From positions 1-45,701 of the forward strand of contig CAMBAL010000013.1 of assembly GCA_945864225.1 (NCBI GenBank): a stretch of DNA of 45,701 nt, read 5' to 3'. Under the pieces are notes generated by a model. That model was not told the origin of the DNA, made no database searches, and worked only from the letters and a program-made list of their open reading frames with translations. How positions within the stretch are numbered: the first letter of the stretch is position 1; every line of letters starts with the position of its first letter. Positions 24,815 to 33,393 of this stretch are shown here, in pieces. This DNA comes from an uncultured Blautia sp. (GTDB lineage: Bacteria > Bacillota > Clostridia > Lachnospirales > Lachnospiraceae). A program made the translations under genes and the position numbers.

Positions 24815-25699
24815 ATGAAAAAAGGATTACTTGCACTTAGTCTGGCTGCATGTATGGCATTCAGCTCTACAGCAGTATTTGCCGAAGAAGCAGCAGCTGA
24901 TCTGACAACGGTTACAGAAGGAAAGCTTACTGTGGCAACGAGCCCGGATTTTGCTCCATATGAATTCTATTCTATCGATGAAGATGGAAATCCGACACTT
25001 GCAGGATTTGACCTGTCACTTGCACAGTATATTGCTGATTATGCAGGACTGGAACTGGAAGTAGTTCCAATGGATTTTGACGGTGTTCTGACAGAACTTG
25101 CCAATGGCTCTGTGGATATTGGATTAGCAGGACTTTCTCCAGATCCGGCACGTGAAGATGCAATGGCTTTTTCTGATATTTATTACAAAGGCGGTCAGTC
25201 TCTTGTAACAATTAAAGACAATGCAGAAACCTATAACTCTATTGAGGCATGCAACAATTCTGACGTATCTGTTGGTGCGCAGATTGGTTCCATCCAGATG
25301 GATCTGGCAAATGAAAATACTCCGGATGCAGACATCGTTGCGCTTCCTAAGGTAACAGATCTGATTTCCGAGCTGATCGCAGGCAAACTGGATGCGGCAT
25401 TTATCGAAACTGCTGTAGCAGAAAGCTATCAGAAAAACTATCCGGAACTGGAAATCGTAGCAGATGTTCCATATGAAGTGGAAGGATCTGCAGTTGGTGT
25501 AAATAAAGGAAATGAAGCGCTTCTGAAAGTGGTAAATGAAGCAATCGCTGCTGCTCTGGAAGATGGAACGATGGATGATTTTATTGCGGAAGCAAATGCT
25601 CTTGCAGCAGGCGAGAAATACGAAGGACTTCTGGATGATGAGAACAGCGTTCCGGAAGAAGCTGCTGAAGATGTAGCTGAGGAAACAGCTGAAGAATAA
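24815..25699 (+). CDS. Amino-acid ABC transporter substrate-binding protein
   Basis: A 294-residue extracytoplasmic binding protein of family 3 (PBPb type). The signal peptide contains both LAAC (Cys13, a possible lipobox) and a possible type I site after AVFA, so lipidation is uncertain. The mature part starts LTVATSPDFAPYEF, typical of polar amino acid receptors, with GFDLSLAQYIAD and DIGLAGLSPDPAREDAMAFSD following. An unusual acidic Glu/Ala tail ends the protein (about 275-294). First gene of the transporter operon. Confidence 0.92.
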   Translation: MKKGLLALSLAACMAFSSTAVFAEEAAADLTTVTEGKLTVATSPDFAPYEFYSIDEDGNPTLAGFDLSLAQYIADYAGLELEVVPMDFDGVLTELANGSVDIGLAGLSPDPAREDAMAFSDIYYKGGQSLVTIKDNAETYNSIEACNNSDVSVGAQIGSIQMDLANENTPDADIVALPKVTDLISELIAGKLDAAFIETAVAESYQKNYPELEIVADVPYEVEGSAVGVNKGNEALLKVVNEAIAAALEDGTMDDFIAEANALAAGEKYEGLLDDENSVPEEAAEDVAEETAEE

Positions 25700-25739
25700 A
25701 AGCAGTTTATAAACTGAATAAGGTTTAATAGCAATTGAG

Positions 25740-25822
25740 CAGGGAGCTTGCTGCATGAACGGGAAAAGTGCGGCGGCTCCCTGTTGAACAGTCATAGCCA
25801 TGTTCCTGTTTCGGATAGGAAC
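25740..25822 (+). other. Intercistronic hairpins between binding protein and permease
   Basis: CAGGGAGC (25740-25747) pairs with GCTCCCTG (25776-25783), and a second stem GTTCCT/AGGAAC lies at 25802-25822. Neither has a T-run, so they more likely stabilise or partly attenuate the transcript. That would give more binding protein than permease. Confidence 0.5.
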
Positions 25823-25850
25823 GTAATCAAAATGCAGAGAGGAGTCATTT

Positions 25851-26636
25851 ATGGATTCGTTTATCAAATTCAGTAATTTTTCCAAAATCCTTCCCTATGC
25901 CCAATTATTTCGGCAGGGTATGCTGGTTACCATACTTCTGTCGTTATTTACGGTTGCGATCGGATTTTGTCTGGCATTGATTCTGGCGCTGATGCGTCTT
26001 TCGAACTTCCGTCCACTTCGTTTTCTTGGGATTGATAAGAACGGACATGAGAGACAGGGGGGATTCCTGGAATTGGTCAGCAGATTTAATCCTCTGAATT
26101 TTATTGCTACAGCATATGTGGAAATTCTGAGATCTACTCCTGTGCTGGTGCAGATTTTTATTATTTATTATGGTGTGTTCGGATTGATTGAACTGCCGAG
26201 TTTTCAGGTGTTCGGATTTATTAAATTTGACCGTTTCTTTCCGGGAGTGGTAGCTCTTGGCATGAATTCCGGAGCTTATCTTTGTGAAATTATCCGTTCC
26301 GGAGTTCAGTCTATTGATGGAGGACAGACAGAAGCTGCACGTTCTCTGGGGCTTTCTCAGGTACAGAACCTGCGTTATATCATACTCCCACAGGCACTGA
26401 AGAATATTCTGCCTGCGATTGCCAATGAATTTGTTGTTATTATCAAAGAATCAGCAATTACCTATACGATCGGTGTTCAGGATATCATGTCTGCAGTAAA
26501 TGCAGTAAAGGGAGCGACTTTTGTGATTATTGAACCGCTTCTGGTAGCAACGGCAATTTATTTCTGCCTGTGTTTCCCGACTTCGAAAGTAATTGCATAT
26601 TTTGAAAGGAGAATGAGCCGTGGCGACAAGAGATAG
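25851..26636 (+). CDS. Amino-acid ABC transporter permease
   Basis: A 261-residue inner-membrane permease of the His/Glu/Gln/Arg type. It has several hydrophobic helices, and the ATPase-coupling EAA-type loop [21 protein letters not shown] is clear. AGAGGAG precedes ATG 25851. The insert with basic and polar residues after the second helix (about 55-80) is longer than in short members. Its end overlaps the ATPase gene by 17 bp. Confidence 0.92.
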   Translation: MDSFIKFSNFSKILPYAQLFRQGMLVTILLSLFTVAIGFCLALILALMRLSNFRPLRFLGIDKNGHERQGGFLELVSRFNPLNFIATAYVEILRSTPVLVQIFIIYYGVFGLIELPSFQVFGFIKFDRFFPGVVALGMNSGAYLCEIIRSGVQSIDGGQTEAARSLGLSQVQNLRYIILPQALKNILPAIANEFVVIIKESAITYTIGVQDIMSAVNAVKGATFVIIEPLLVATAIYFCLCFPTSKVIAYFERRMSRGDKR

Positions 26637-27396
26637 TCTGATTCAGGTAACTGATTTGAAAAAACATTACAACATGGGCGCCATCAAGGCTCTGGATGGT
26701 GTAACCACCAATATTTATCAGGGAGATGTGGTCGTAGTCATCGGACCTTCCGGATCCGGAAAGTCCACATTTTTGAGAAGCCTGAATCTTCTTGAAGAAC
26801 CGACCGGTGGTTCGATCATGTTTGATGGAATCGATATTACTAAGAAAAAATACAAAGATGCCAGTGGAAAAACAGTGAAACTGGATATTGATCAGCTCAG
26901 ACAGAAAATGGGAATGGTATTTCAGCATTTTAATCTGTTTCCTCATATGACAATTCTGGACAATATGGTGCTGGCTCCGGTAAAGGTAAAGGGGATGAGC
27001 AGAGCAGAGGCGGAGAAAAAAGCCCTGGCTCTTCTGGAACGTGTCGGTCTGGGAGACAGGGCATCTGCTTATCCGATCCAGCTTTCCGGCGGACAGAAAC
27101 AGCGTGTTGCCATTGTGCGGGCACTTGCTATGGAACCGCAGGTAATGCTTTTTGACGAACCGACATCTGCTCTGGACCCGGAAATGGTGGGAGAAGTTCT
27201 GGATGTTATGAAAGAACTTGCAAGAGAAGGAATGACGATGGTATGCGTGACGCATGAGATGGGGTTTGCCCGTGAAGTGGGAAATCGCGTATTATTTATG
27301 GATCAGGGAAAATTACTGGAGGAAGGGACTCCGGAAGATATTTTTGAACATCCGAAGAATCCGAGACTTCAGGATTTCCTCTCAAAGGTATTGTAG
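26620..27396 (+). CDS. Amino-acid ABC transporter ATP-binding protein
   Basis: A 258-residue ATPase of the GlnQ type. Walker A is GPSGSGKST, the Q-loop is [12 protein letters not shown], the signature is [11 protein letters not shown], Walker B is [14 protein letters not shown], and the switch histidine is in VTHEMGFA. The start is GTG 26620, 8 nt after AAAGGAG; no in-frame ATG lies nearby. It is translationally coupled to the permease. Confidence 0.95.
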   Translation: MATRDSLIQVTDLKKHYNMGAIKALDGVTTNIYQGDVVVVIGPSGSGKSTFLRSLNLLEEPTGGSIMFDGIDITKKKYKDASGKTVKLDIDQLRQKMGMVFQHFNLFPHMTILDNMVLAPVKVKGMSRAEAEKKALALLERVGLGDRASAYPIQLSGGQKQRVAIVRALAMEPQVMLFDEPTSALDPEMVGEVLDVMKELAREGMTMVCVTHEMGFAREVGNRVLFMDQGKLLEEGTPEDIFEHPKNPRLQDFLSKVL

Positions 27397-27410
27397 GGAG
27401 ACAGAATGAA

Positions 27411-28853
27411 ATGACAAAAGAAAAAGAGCGGGCACTGGAAGCCATTGAGGAAAAAGCAGATCTGATCCGCAGTGCAGCGGATAAAGTCTGGGAGTATGCA
27501 GAGCTTTCTCTTCAGGAAACAAAATCAGCAGCTTATTATTGTGAAATATTAAAAAAAGAAGGATTTCAGGTAGAAGAAAAGGTATCGGACATCGAAACGG
27601 CATTTTCTGCTTCATACGGAAGCGGAAGGCCGGTAATTGGAATCCTTGCAGAGTACGATGCACTGTCCGGTCTTTCTCAGAAAGCGGGAAGTCTTGAAAG
27701 AGAAGAACTTGTACCCGGCGGCAGCGGACACGGATGCGGACATAATCTTCTCGGTGCAGGAGCCCTTGCGGCAGCCCTTGGGATTAAGGCTTATCTTGAG
27801 GATCATCCGGAAGAGGGAGCGGTGATTCTCTATGGCTGTCCAGGGGAAGAAGGAGCGGCTTCAAAGGCATTTATGGCACGTGATGGTGTATGGAAGAAAC
27901 TGGATGCCGCACTCACCTGGCATCCGGAAGATGTCAATGAGGTGGCCACCGGATCATCCAATTCCTGTATCCAGGTTCAGTATAAATTTCAGGGAATTGC
28001 CTCTCATGCGGCAGGTGCGCCGGAGATGGGGAGAAGCGCTTTGGATGCAGTGGAACTGATGAACATCGGTGTTCAGTTCCTCAGAGAACATATGAGTGAT
28101 AAGGCGAGAATTCATTATGCAATTACAGATACCGGCGGGTGCAGCCCGAATGTGGTGCAGCCAAGGGCTTCTGTTTTGTATATGATCCGTTCCAATCATG
28201 TTGCGGAAGCGATTGGGCTGGAAAAACGGGTAGATAAAATTGCTGAGGGTGCTGCTCTGATGACAGAGACTTCGTTTGAAAAGAAGTTTATAGATGGACT
28301 TGCTGATACGGTGAGCAATTTTGCACTGGAACGTGTACTTTATGAGAATTTCCGGGAAATCGGAGTACCGTCCTACACTTCGGAAGAACATGATTTTGCA
28401 GATAAACTTGCCATGACATATTCTTCAGAGGAATATCTGCCTGGGGTAGCTGCGGAATTTGATCCGGATCTTCGGGAAGAGGTGCATGAACTGCGGAAGA
28501 AAAACGGTCATGCCATGAATGAATTTCTGGCTCCGCTGTATCAGGGGGAAGCCTTTAAGGCAGGGTCTACGGATGTGGGAGATGTGAGCTGGCTTGTACC
28601 TACTGCTCAGATTCATGTAGCTTCGTGGCCGAATGGATGTCCGGGACACAGTTGGCAGAACGTGTCCTGTGATGGAACGGAAATTGGGAAAAAAGCTGCG
28701 ATTCATGCGGGAAAGGTTCTGGCAGCAGCAGCTATTGATCTGCTTACCAGACCGGAACTTCTGAAAGAAGCAAGAGAAGAATTTGAAAAACGGACAAGAG
28801 CAGGATATACCTGCCCGATTCCAAAAGGAGCAATTCCGGTAATACCGGATTAA
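27411..28853 (+). CDS. M20 family amidohydrolase (AbgB-like)
   Basis: A 480-residue metal-dependent aminoacylase or peptidase. Zinc-site motifs are seen in GHGCGHNLLG and in GCPGEEGAASK, with WHPEDVNE and the lid-domain ASHAAGAPEMGRSALDA following. The overall layout matches the AbgB/p-aminobenzoyl-glutamate hydrolase B branch. It follows the ABC ATPase by 14 bp, so the system probably imports an N-acylated amino acid or small conjugate and releases the amino acid inside. The exact substrate is unknown. Confidence 0.9.
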   Translation: MTKEKERALEAIEEKADLIRSAADKVWEYAELSLQETKSAAYYCEILKKEGFQVEEKVSDIETAFSASYGSGRPVIGILAEYDALSGLSQKAGSLEREELVPGGSGHGCGHNLLGAGALAAALGIKAYLEDHPEEGAVILYGCPGEEGAASKAFMARDGVWKKLDAALTWHPEDVNEVATGSSNSCIQVQYKFQGIASHAAGAPEMGRSALDAVELMNIGVQFLREHMSDKARIHYAITDTGGCSPNVVQPRASVLYMIRSNHVAEAIGLEKRVDKIAEGAALMTETSFEKKFIDGLADTVSNFALERVLYENFREIGVPSYTSEEHDFADKLAMTYSSEEYLPGVAAEFDPDLREEVHELRKKNGHAMNEFLAPLYQGEAFKAGSTDVGDVSWLVPTAQIHVASWPNGCPGHSWQNVSCDGTEIGKKAAIHAGKVLAAAAIDLLTRPELLKEAREEFEKRTRAGYTCPIPKGAIPVIPD

Positions 28854-28891
28854 AAAATATGCGTCAGGGGTGGAAACCTCTGGCGCATATT
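28852..28891. terminator. Bidirectional terminator between the M20 and CBS genes
   Basis: AATATGCGTCAGGGG (28856-28870) pairs with CCTCTGGCGCATATT (28877-28891). On the minus strand it is followed by a six-T run, so it mainly ends the CBS-gene transcript; on the plus strand the tail is weaker. Confidence 0.75.
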
Positions 28892-28912
28892 TGAGTTCCG
28901 GCTTATTTATTT

Positions 28913-28949
28913 ATATCACAGAAAAGTTCCTTGCTTTTTCCTATGATAT
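28913..28949. repeat. 37-bp palindromic repeat, copy B
   Basis: Same length and layout as 1484-1520, with nine differences. The arms still pair (ATATCA with TGATAT, AAAAG with CTTTT). It lies between convergent genes beyond the terminator. Confidence 0.5.
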
Positions 28950-28977
28950 GGAAAAGTTATCCGGGCAGGATTCTTTC

Positions 28978-29415
28978 TCACAGTTCTTTTTCTGTTTTAT
29001 CATCGGATGATAATTTCTTAAGCTCTTTGTAGCAATATTTGATAATTTCCTTACGGGTGATGATACCGATGAAATAACCGTTATCATCAACAACCGGGAC
29101 GTAATTCTGATTAATGGCGCGGTCCAGAAGGTCTTCCATGTCAGAGTTTACATGCACCGGCTTATAGGTGGCTCTGCGGGGAATAGCCATGATCGGGATG
29201 GATTCCATGGATTTGATATCCTGGAGATCCAGTCTCTTAATTCCCCATAAAAGATCTCCTTCCGAAATGGTGCCGGTGTATTTGCCGTCCATACTCAGAA
29301 TCGGAATACAGGAAAACTTCCGGTGTTCCATTTTCTCTAAAGTCTGCCTCAGTGTTTCATCTTCAAAAATGTATGCAACTTCACTTTTCGGTGTTAAAAA
29401 AAATAATATGTTCAC
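28978..29415 (-). CDS. CBS-domain-pair protein
   Basis: A 145-residue stand-alone protein with two CBS motifs. The first is about residues 10-65 (TLRQTLEKMEHRKFSCIPIL, GTISEGDLLW) and the second about 78-135 (VPVVDDNGYFIGIITRKEII). Such proteins bind adenine nucleotides, and relatives in Firmicutes bind c-di-AMP; ligand and partner are not determinable here. Its own promoter lies at 29486-29458. Confidence 0.88.
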   Translation of the reverse strand: MNILFFLTPKSEVAYIFEDETLRQTLEKMEHRKFSCIPILSMDGKYTGTISEGDLLWGIKRLDLQDIKSMESIPIMAIPRRATYKPVHVNSDMEDLLDRAINQNYVPVVDDNGYFIGIITRKEIIKYCYKELKKLSSDDKTEKEL

Positions 29416-29457
29416 GTTTATTACCTCATATATTTGATCTGCTGTTTTTCAATTCCT

Positions 29458-29486
29458 ATGATATCATGCAGTCTGGGCAATTTCAA
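29458..29486 (-). promoter_or_regulatory. Promoter of the CBS gene
   Basis: Minus strand TTGAAA (29486-29481) and TATCAT (29463-29458) are 17 bp apart. Confidence 0.6.
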
Positions 29487-29600
29487 TAAAACAGATTATT
29501 AAAATTCTGAAAAAATTGTGAAGACAGAACAATCTGGCTCTTCTCCGATGAAAGCAATTTTCAAACACACTCCAGCGGTGAACATCAGACGCTACAGAAG

Positions 29601-30608
29601 TTAGAGAAGCTGGACTCCATTTGCAGCAGCTTCTTTCATGACTTCTTTCGGCCAGAGAGAAGCGTGTACTTCTCCGATATGAGCTTTGCGAAGGAAGAAC
29701 ATACAGATTCGGGACTGTCCGATACCGCCTCCAATCGTGTATGGCAGTTCTTTATTCAGGATGGCTTTCTGGAAATCAAGCTCCCGTCTGTCATCGCAGC
29801 CTGCACTGGCAAGCTGGCGATCCAGTGCTTCTTCATCCACGCGGATTCCCATGGAAGAGAGCTCCAGAGCAATATCCAGAACCGGATAATAAACCAGAAT
29901 ATCTCCATTGAGTTCCCAGTCATCGTAGTCCGGGGCGCGCCCGTCGTGACGTTCTCCGTTGCTCAGGGTCTTGCCTACCTGCATCAGGAAAACAGCACCT
30001 TTTTCTTTGACGATCTTGTATTCCCGTTCCTTCGGGGTGCAGTCCGGATACATGTCTACCAGTTCCTGGGTAGAAACAAAGGCAATCTCACGGGGAAGGA
30101 TTTCCTCGATATAATCATACTGGACTGCCATATATTTCTCTGTTTTGCGAAGAACACTGTAGATGGCACGGACAGTGTTGATCAGGGTCTCCATTGTGCG
30201 CTCTTCTTTGGAGATGATTTTTTCCCAGTCCCACTGGTCTACATAGATGGAATGAATGTTGTCTACATCTTCATCCCGGCGGATAGCCACCATATCGGTA
30301 TATAATCCCTCTCCGTGAGAGAAACCGTATTTTTTCAGTGCGTAGCGCTTCCATTTGGCAAGGGAATGCACGATCTCTGCATTTTCTTCCTGTCCCCTGA
30401 TGTCAAAGCTGACAGGGCGCTCCACACCATTCAGGTTATCATTGAGACCGGTGGAAGGTGCAACAAAAATCGGTGCGGAAACGCGCAGAAGATTCAGTTT
30501 CTGTGCCAGCGTCTGCTGAAAAAAGTCTTTCACTGTCTTGATGGCTACCTGGGTATCATGCAGATTTAAATCTGACTGGTAGCCGACAGGAATCTTAATC
30601 TGTTCCAT
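29601..30608 (-). CDS. asnA: Aspartate-ammonia ligase (asparagine synthetase A)
   Basis: Makes asparagine from aspartate, ammonia and ATP. The protein has 335 residues and resembles class II aminoacyl-tRNA synthetases. The signatures APIFVAPSTGLNDNLNG, FDIRGQEENAEIVHSLAKWKR, IYVDQWDWEK and the C-terminal GGGIGQSRICMFFL are all present. GGAGGAAATT precedes the start. A strong promoter lies at 30679-30651. Its dependence on free ammonia fits an ammonia-rich gut habitat. Confidence 0.96.
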   Translation of the reverse strand: MEQIKIPVGYQSDLNLHDTQVAIKTVKDFFQQTLAQKLNLLRVSAPIFVAPSTGLNDNLNGVERPVSFDIRGQEENAEIVHSLAKWKRYALKKYGFSHGEGLYTDMVAIRRDEDVDNIHSIYVDQWDWEKIISKEERTMETLINTVRAIYSVLRKTEKYMAVQYDYIEEILPREIAFVSTQELVDMYPDCTPKEREYKIVKEKGAVFLMQVGKTLSNGERHDGRAPDYDDWELNGDILVYYPVLDIALELSSMGIRVDEEALDRQLASAGCDDRRELDFQKAILNKELPYTIGGGIGQSRICMFFLRKAHIGEVHASLWPKEVMKEAAANGVQLL

Positions 30609-30650
30609 GGAATTTCCTCCTCAATTACACATAATTAATCACTGCTGACC

Positions 30651-30679
30651 ATTATAACAGGAAACAGCGGATATTGCAA
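30651..30679 (-). promoter_or_regulatory. asnA promoter
   Basis: Minus strand TTGCAA (30679-30674) and TATAAT (30656-30651) are 17 bp apart. Confidence 0.85.
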
Positions 30680-30712
30680 TTTTGAAGTTGAAAAAGAAAA
30701 ACGAACATATGG

Positions 30713-30742
30713 TTGCTTTTGGGGAGCGGCTTATGTTATGAT
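30713..30742 (+). promoter_or_regulatory. Candidate promoter upstream of a small ORF and nrdD
   Basis: TTGCTT (30713-30718) and TATGAT (30737-30742) are 18 bp apart. A second possible promoter nearer the gene is an extended -10 TGCTATACT at 30906-30914 with a poor -35. Confidence 0.45.
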
Positions 30743-30812
30743 AAGAAGAAATAAGAGAAGATAAGAGAAAGGAAATCCGAAACAGACAAATCTGTCTGAC
30801 AGGAGTTTTTTT

Positions 30813-30869
30813 ATGGAAGAAGATTCTGAAATCAGAGCGGTCAATTGTACAAATTATGAAATCCGATAA
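30813..30869 (+). CDS. Possible 18-codon leader ORF upstream of the second nrdD
   Basis: ATG 30813 has AGGAG 7 nt upstream and encodes MEEDSEIRAVNCTNYEIR before TAA. The ribosome binding site is as good as those of real genes here. I recognise no family. It could be a leader peptide or chance. A small stem CAGACA/TGTCTG lies just upstream at 30784-30798. Confidence 0.3.
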   Translation: MEEDSEIRAVNCTNYEIR

Positions 30870-30995
30870 GATAATAAATACCCTCTTCCTTTTTGCTGGT
30901 ATATGTGCTATACTGTGACAAGTACACCAGATATGGAGAAAAAATGGGGGAAACGAGGGGTTGACCCACTAGATGTAGTATATAGGAGAACAGGT

Positions 30996-33131
30996 ATGAT
31001 TTATGTAATTAAGAAAGACGGCACTCGTGAAGAATTTAATCCTCAGAAAATTATAACTGCGGTGAACAAGTCAGCTGCACGTATTTTATATACATTTTCC
31101 GATGAAGAGAAAGAGTTTATCTGCCGTTTCGCTCAGGAACATGCGGAATCCCTTGGGAAGAATGAGATTGAGATCCAGGAAATGCACAACATTGTAGAGG
31201 GTGCGCTGGAGAGAGTGAATCCTGCGGTTGCCAAGAGTTACCGTGACTACCGCAATTATAAACTGGACTTTATCCACATGATGGATGATGTTTATACCAA
31301 GAGTCAGGCGATCCGCTACATTGGAGATAAGAGCAATGCCAATACGGACAGTGCTCTGGTTGCCACCAAGAGAAGTCTGATTTTTAATGAACTGAATAAG
31401 GAACTTTACCGGAAATTTTTTATGAACCGCAATGAGCTTCAGGCATGCAAGGACGGGTATATTTACATCCACGATCAGTCTGCCCGTCTGGATACGATGA
31501 ACTGCTGTCTGTTTGATGTTGCTTCTGTACTGAGCGGCGGTTTTGAAATGGGAAATGTATGGTACAATGAACCCAAGACCCTGGATACGGCATTTGATGT
31601 TATGGGTGATATCATTCTGAGTACTGCAGCTCAGCAGTATGGCGGATTTACGGTGCCGGAAGTGGATAAGATCCTTGCTCCGTATGCCCAGAAGAGTTAT
31701 GACAAATACATTCAGGAATTTATGAAATACTCTGATCCGAACTGGAGCGGCAGAGAGGAGAAAGCCATTGAATACGCACTGGATAAGGTTCGCAGGGATT
31801 ATGACCAGGGCTGGCAGGGAATTGAGTATAAGCTGAATACGGTAGGTTCTTCCCGTGGAGATTATCCGTTTGTAACAGTGACACTGGGACTTGGAACAGA
31901 ACGGTTTGAGAAGATGTGCAGTCTTTCTCTTCTGGAAGTTCATATGGGAGGACAGGGCAAGAAAGGCCATAAGAAACCGGTCCTTTTCCCGAAGATTGTG
32001 TTCCTTTATGATGAAAACATCCATGGACCTGGCAAATGCTGTGAGGATATCTTTGAAGCAGGTGTGGAATGCTCTTCCAAGACCATGTATCCGGACTGGC
32101 TGTCCATGTCCGGCAAGGGATATATTTCCAGCATGTATAAGCGTTATGGCAAGGTTATCAGCCCGATGGGCTGCCGTGCTTTTCTGAGCCCATGGTATGA
32201 GCGTGGAGGGATGCATCCGGCAGATGATCAGGATGTTCCGGTATTTGTGGGAAGATTTAATGTGGGTGCAGTCAGCCTGCATCTTCCGATGATTCTTGCT
32301 AAAGCCCGTGCTGAGAGCAGAGATTTTTATGAAGTACTGGACTTCTATCTGGAGATGATCCGTAATCTGCATATCCGTACTTATGAATATCTGGGACAGA
32401 TGCGGGCATCCACCAATCCGCTGGCTTATTGTGAAGGCGGTTTTTACGGCGGACATCTTCAGCCTCATGAAAAAATCGGCAAGATTCTGAAGCCTATGAC
32501 AGCTTCTTTCGGAATCACCGCCTTGAACGAACTGCAGGAGCTTTATAATGGCAAGTCGATTAAAGAGGATGGACAGTTTGCTCTGGATGTTCTGAAATAT
32601 ATTAATGATAAAGTAAATCAGTTTAAGGAAGAAGACGGATATCTTTATGCAATCTATGGAACACCGGCAGAAAGCCTCTGTGGTCTGCAGGTAGAACAGT
32701 TCCGTAAGATGTACGGAATTGTGGAAGGCGTTTCCGACCGTCCGTATGTAAGCAACAGCTTCCACTGCCATGTGACAGAGGACGTTACGCCGATTGAGAA
32801 ACAGGATCTGGAGGGACGTTTCTGGGAACTTTGCAATGGCGGTAAGATTCAATATGTCCGCTATCCGATCGGATATAATAAAGAAGCCATTCGTACTCTG
32901 ATCCGTCGTGCCATGGCACTTGGCTATTATGAAGGAGTGAATCTTTCTCTGGCTTATTGTGATGACTGTGGACATGAAGAACTGGAAATGGATGTGTGCC
33001 CGGTATGCGGTTCCAAGAATCTGACCAAGATCGACCGTATGAACGGCTACCTTTCCTACAGCCGTGTGCATGGTGATACCCGCCTGAATGAAGCAAAGAT
33101 GGCAGAGATCGCAGAGCGTGTATCTATGTAA
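30996..33131 (+). CDS. nrdD: Anaerobic ribonucleoside-triphosphate reductase, second paralogue
   Basis: A 711-residue class III reductase. It starts with an ATP-cone (MIYVIKKDGTREEFNPQKI). The core has the finger-loop cysteine in SPMGCRAFLSPWYE and many conserved blocks close to the Escherichia coli-type enzyme. The zinc site CDDCG...CPVCG and the glycyl-radical loop RMNGYLS with Gly684 end the protein. It lacks the glutaredoxin-like tail of the first NrdD, so the two probably use different reductants. ATG 30996 follows AGGAG; the open frame back to 30903 runs through the promoter. nrdG is not adjacent. Confidence 0.95.
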   Translation: MIYVIKKDGTREEFNPQKIITAVNKSAARILYTFSDEEKEFICRFAQEHAESLGKNEIEIQEMHNIVEGALERVNPAVAKSYRDYRNYKLDFIHMMDDVYTKSQAIRYIGDKSNANTDSALVATKRSLIFNELNKELYRKFFMNRNELQACKDGYIYIHDQSARLDTMNCCLFDVASVLSGGFEMGNVWYNEPKTLDTAFDVMGDIILSTAAQQYGGFTVPEVDKILAPYAQKSYDKYIQEFMKYSDPNWSGREEKAIEYALDKVRRDYDQGWQGIEYKLNTVGSSRGDYPFVTVTLGLGTERFEKMCSLSLLEVHMGGQGKKGHKKPVLFPKIVFLYDENIHGPGKCCEDIFEAGVECSSKTMYPDWLSMSGKGYISSMYKRYGKVISPMGCRAFLSPWYERGGMHPADDQDVPVFVGRFNVGAVSLHLPMILAKARAESRDFYEVLDFYLEMIRNLHIRTYEYLGQMRASTNPLAYCEGGFYGGHLQPHEKIGKILKPMTASFGITALNELQELYNGKSIKEDGQFALDVLKYINDKVNQFKEEDGYLYAIYGTPAESLCGLQVEQFRKMYGIVEGVSDRPYVSNSFHCHVTEDVTPIEKQDLEGRFWELCNGGKIQYVRYPIGYNKEAIRTLIRRAMALGYYEGVNLSLAYCDDCGHEELEMDVCPVCGSKNLTKIDRMNGYLSYSRVHGDTRLNEAKMAEIAERVSM

Positions 33132-33280
33132 CATCCGCAAGGTGGCTCCGCGGTCACGGATGCAGTAATCTGAACCAGCAGGTGGTTTATAAAGACGGAA
33201 CAATTTATGAAAATGGTGTTTCCAGCAATTCTCCGGATATGGGAGTTCGTCCGGCCATGTGGGTTCGCCGTAAGAGATAA
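33128..33280 (+). pseudogene. 3' remnant of a DUF6273-like surface-protein gene
   Basis: The frame starting at the nrdD stop reads about 50 codons, including RWLRGHGCSNLNQQVVYKDG and later MGVRPAMWVRRKR before TAA 33278-33280. The pattern W-L-R...V-x-x-D-G...G-V-R-P-A-x-W is that of the C-terminal part of DUF6273 domains in gut Clostridia proteins. No start codon or ribosome binding site is present. Recognition is from memory and was not checked by search. Confidence 0.6.
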
Positions 33281-33300
33281 CAGACAATGAAAGAAAAATG

Positions 33301-33328
33301 ACAGGCGGTCGTGGAGACCGCCTGTTTT
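33301..33328. terminator. Bidirectional terminator after nrdD and arcC
   Basis: ACAGGCGGTC (33301-33310) and GACCGCCTGT (33316-33325) form a perfect 10-bp stem with a GTGGA loop, with T's on the plus side and a T-rich stretch on the minus side. Confidence 0.9.
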
Positions 33329-33393
33329 GTGCAAAAAGAGATATTTCAGATTTTGTCACTTTCTTTTTTGAAGAAATCATAATTTCCGGTGGA

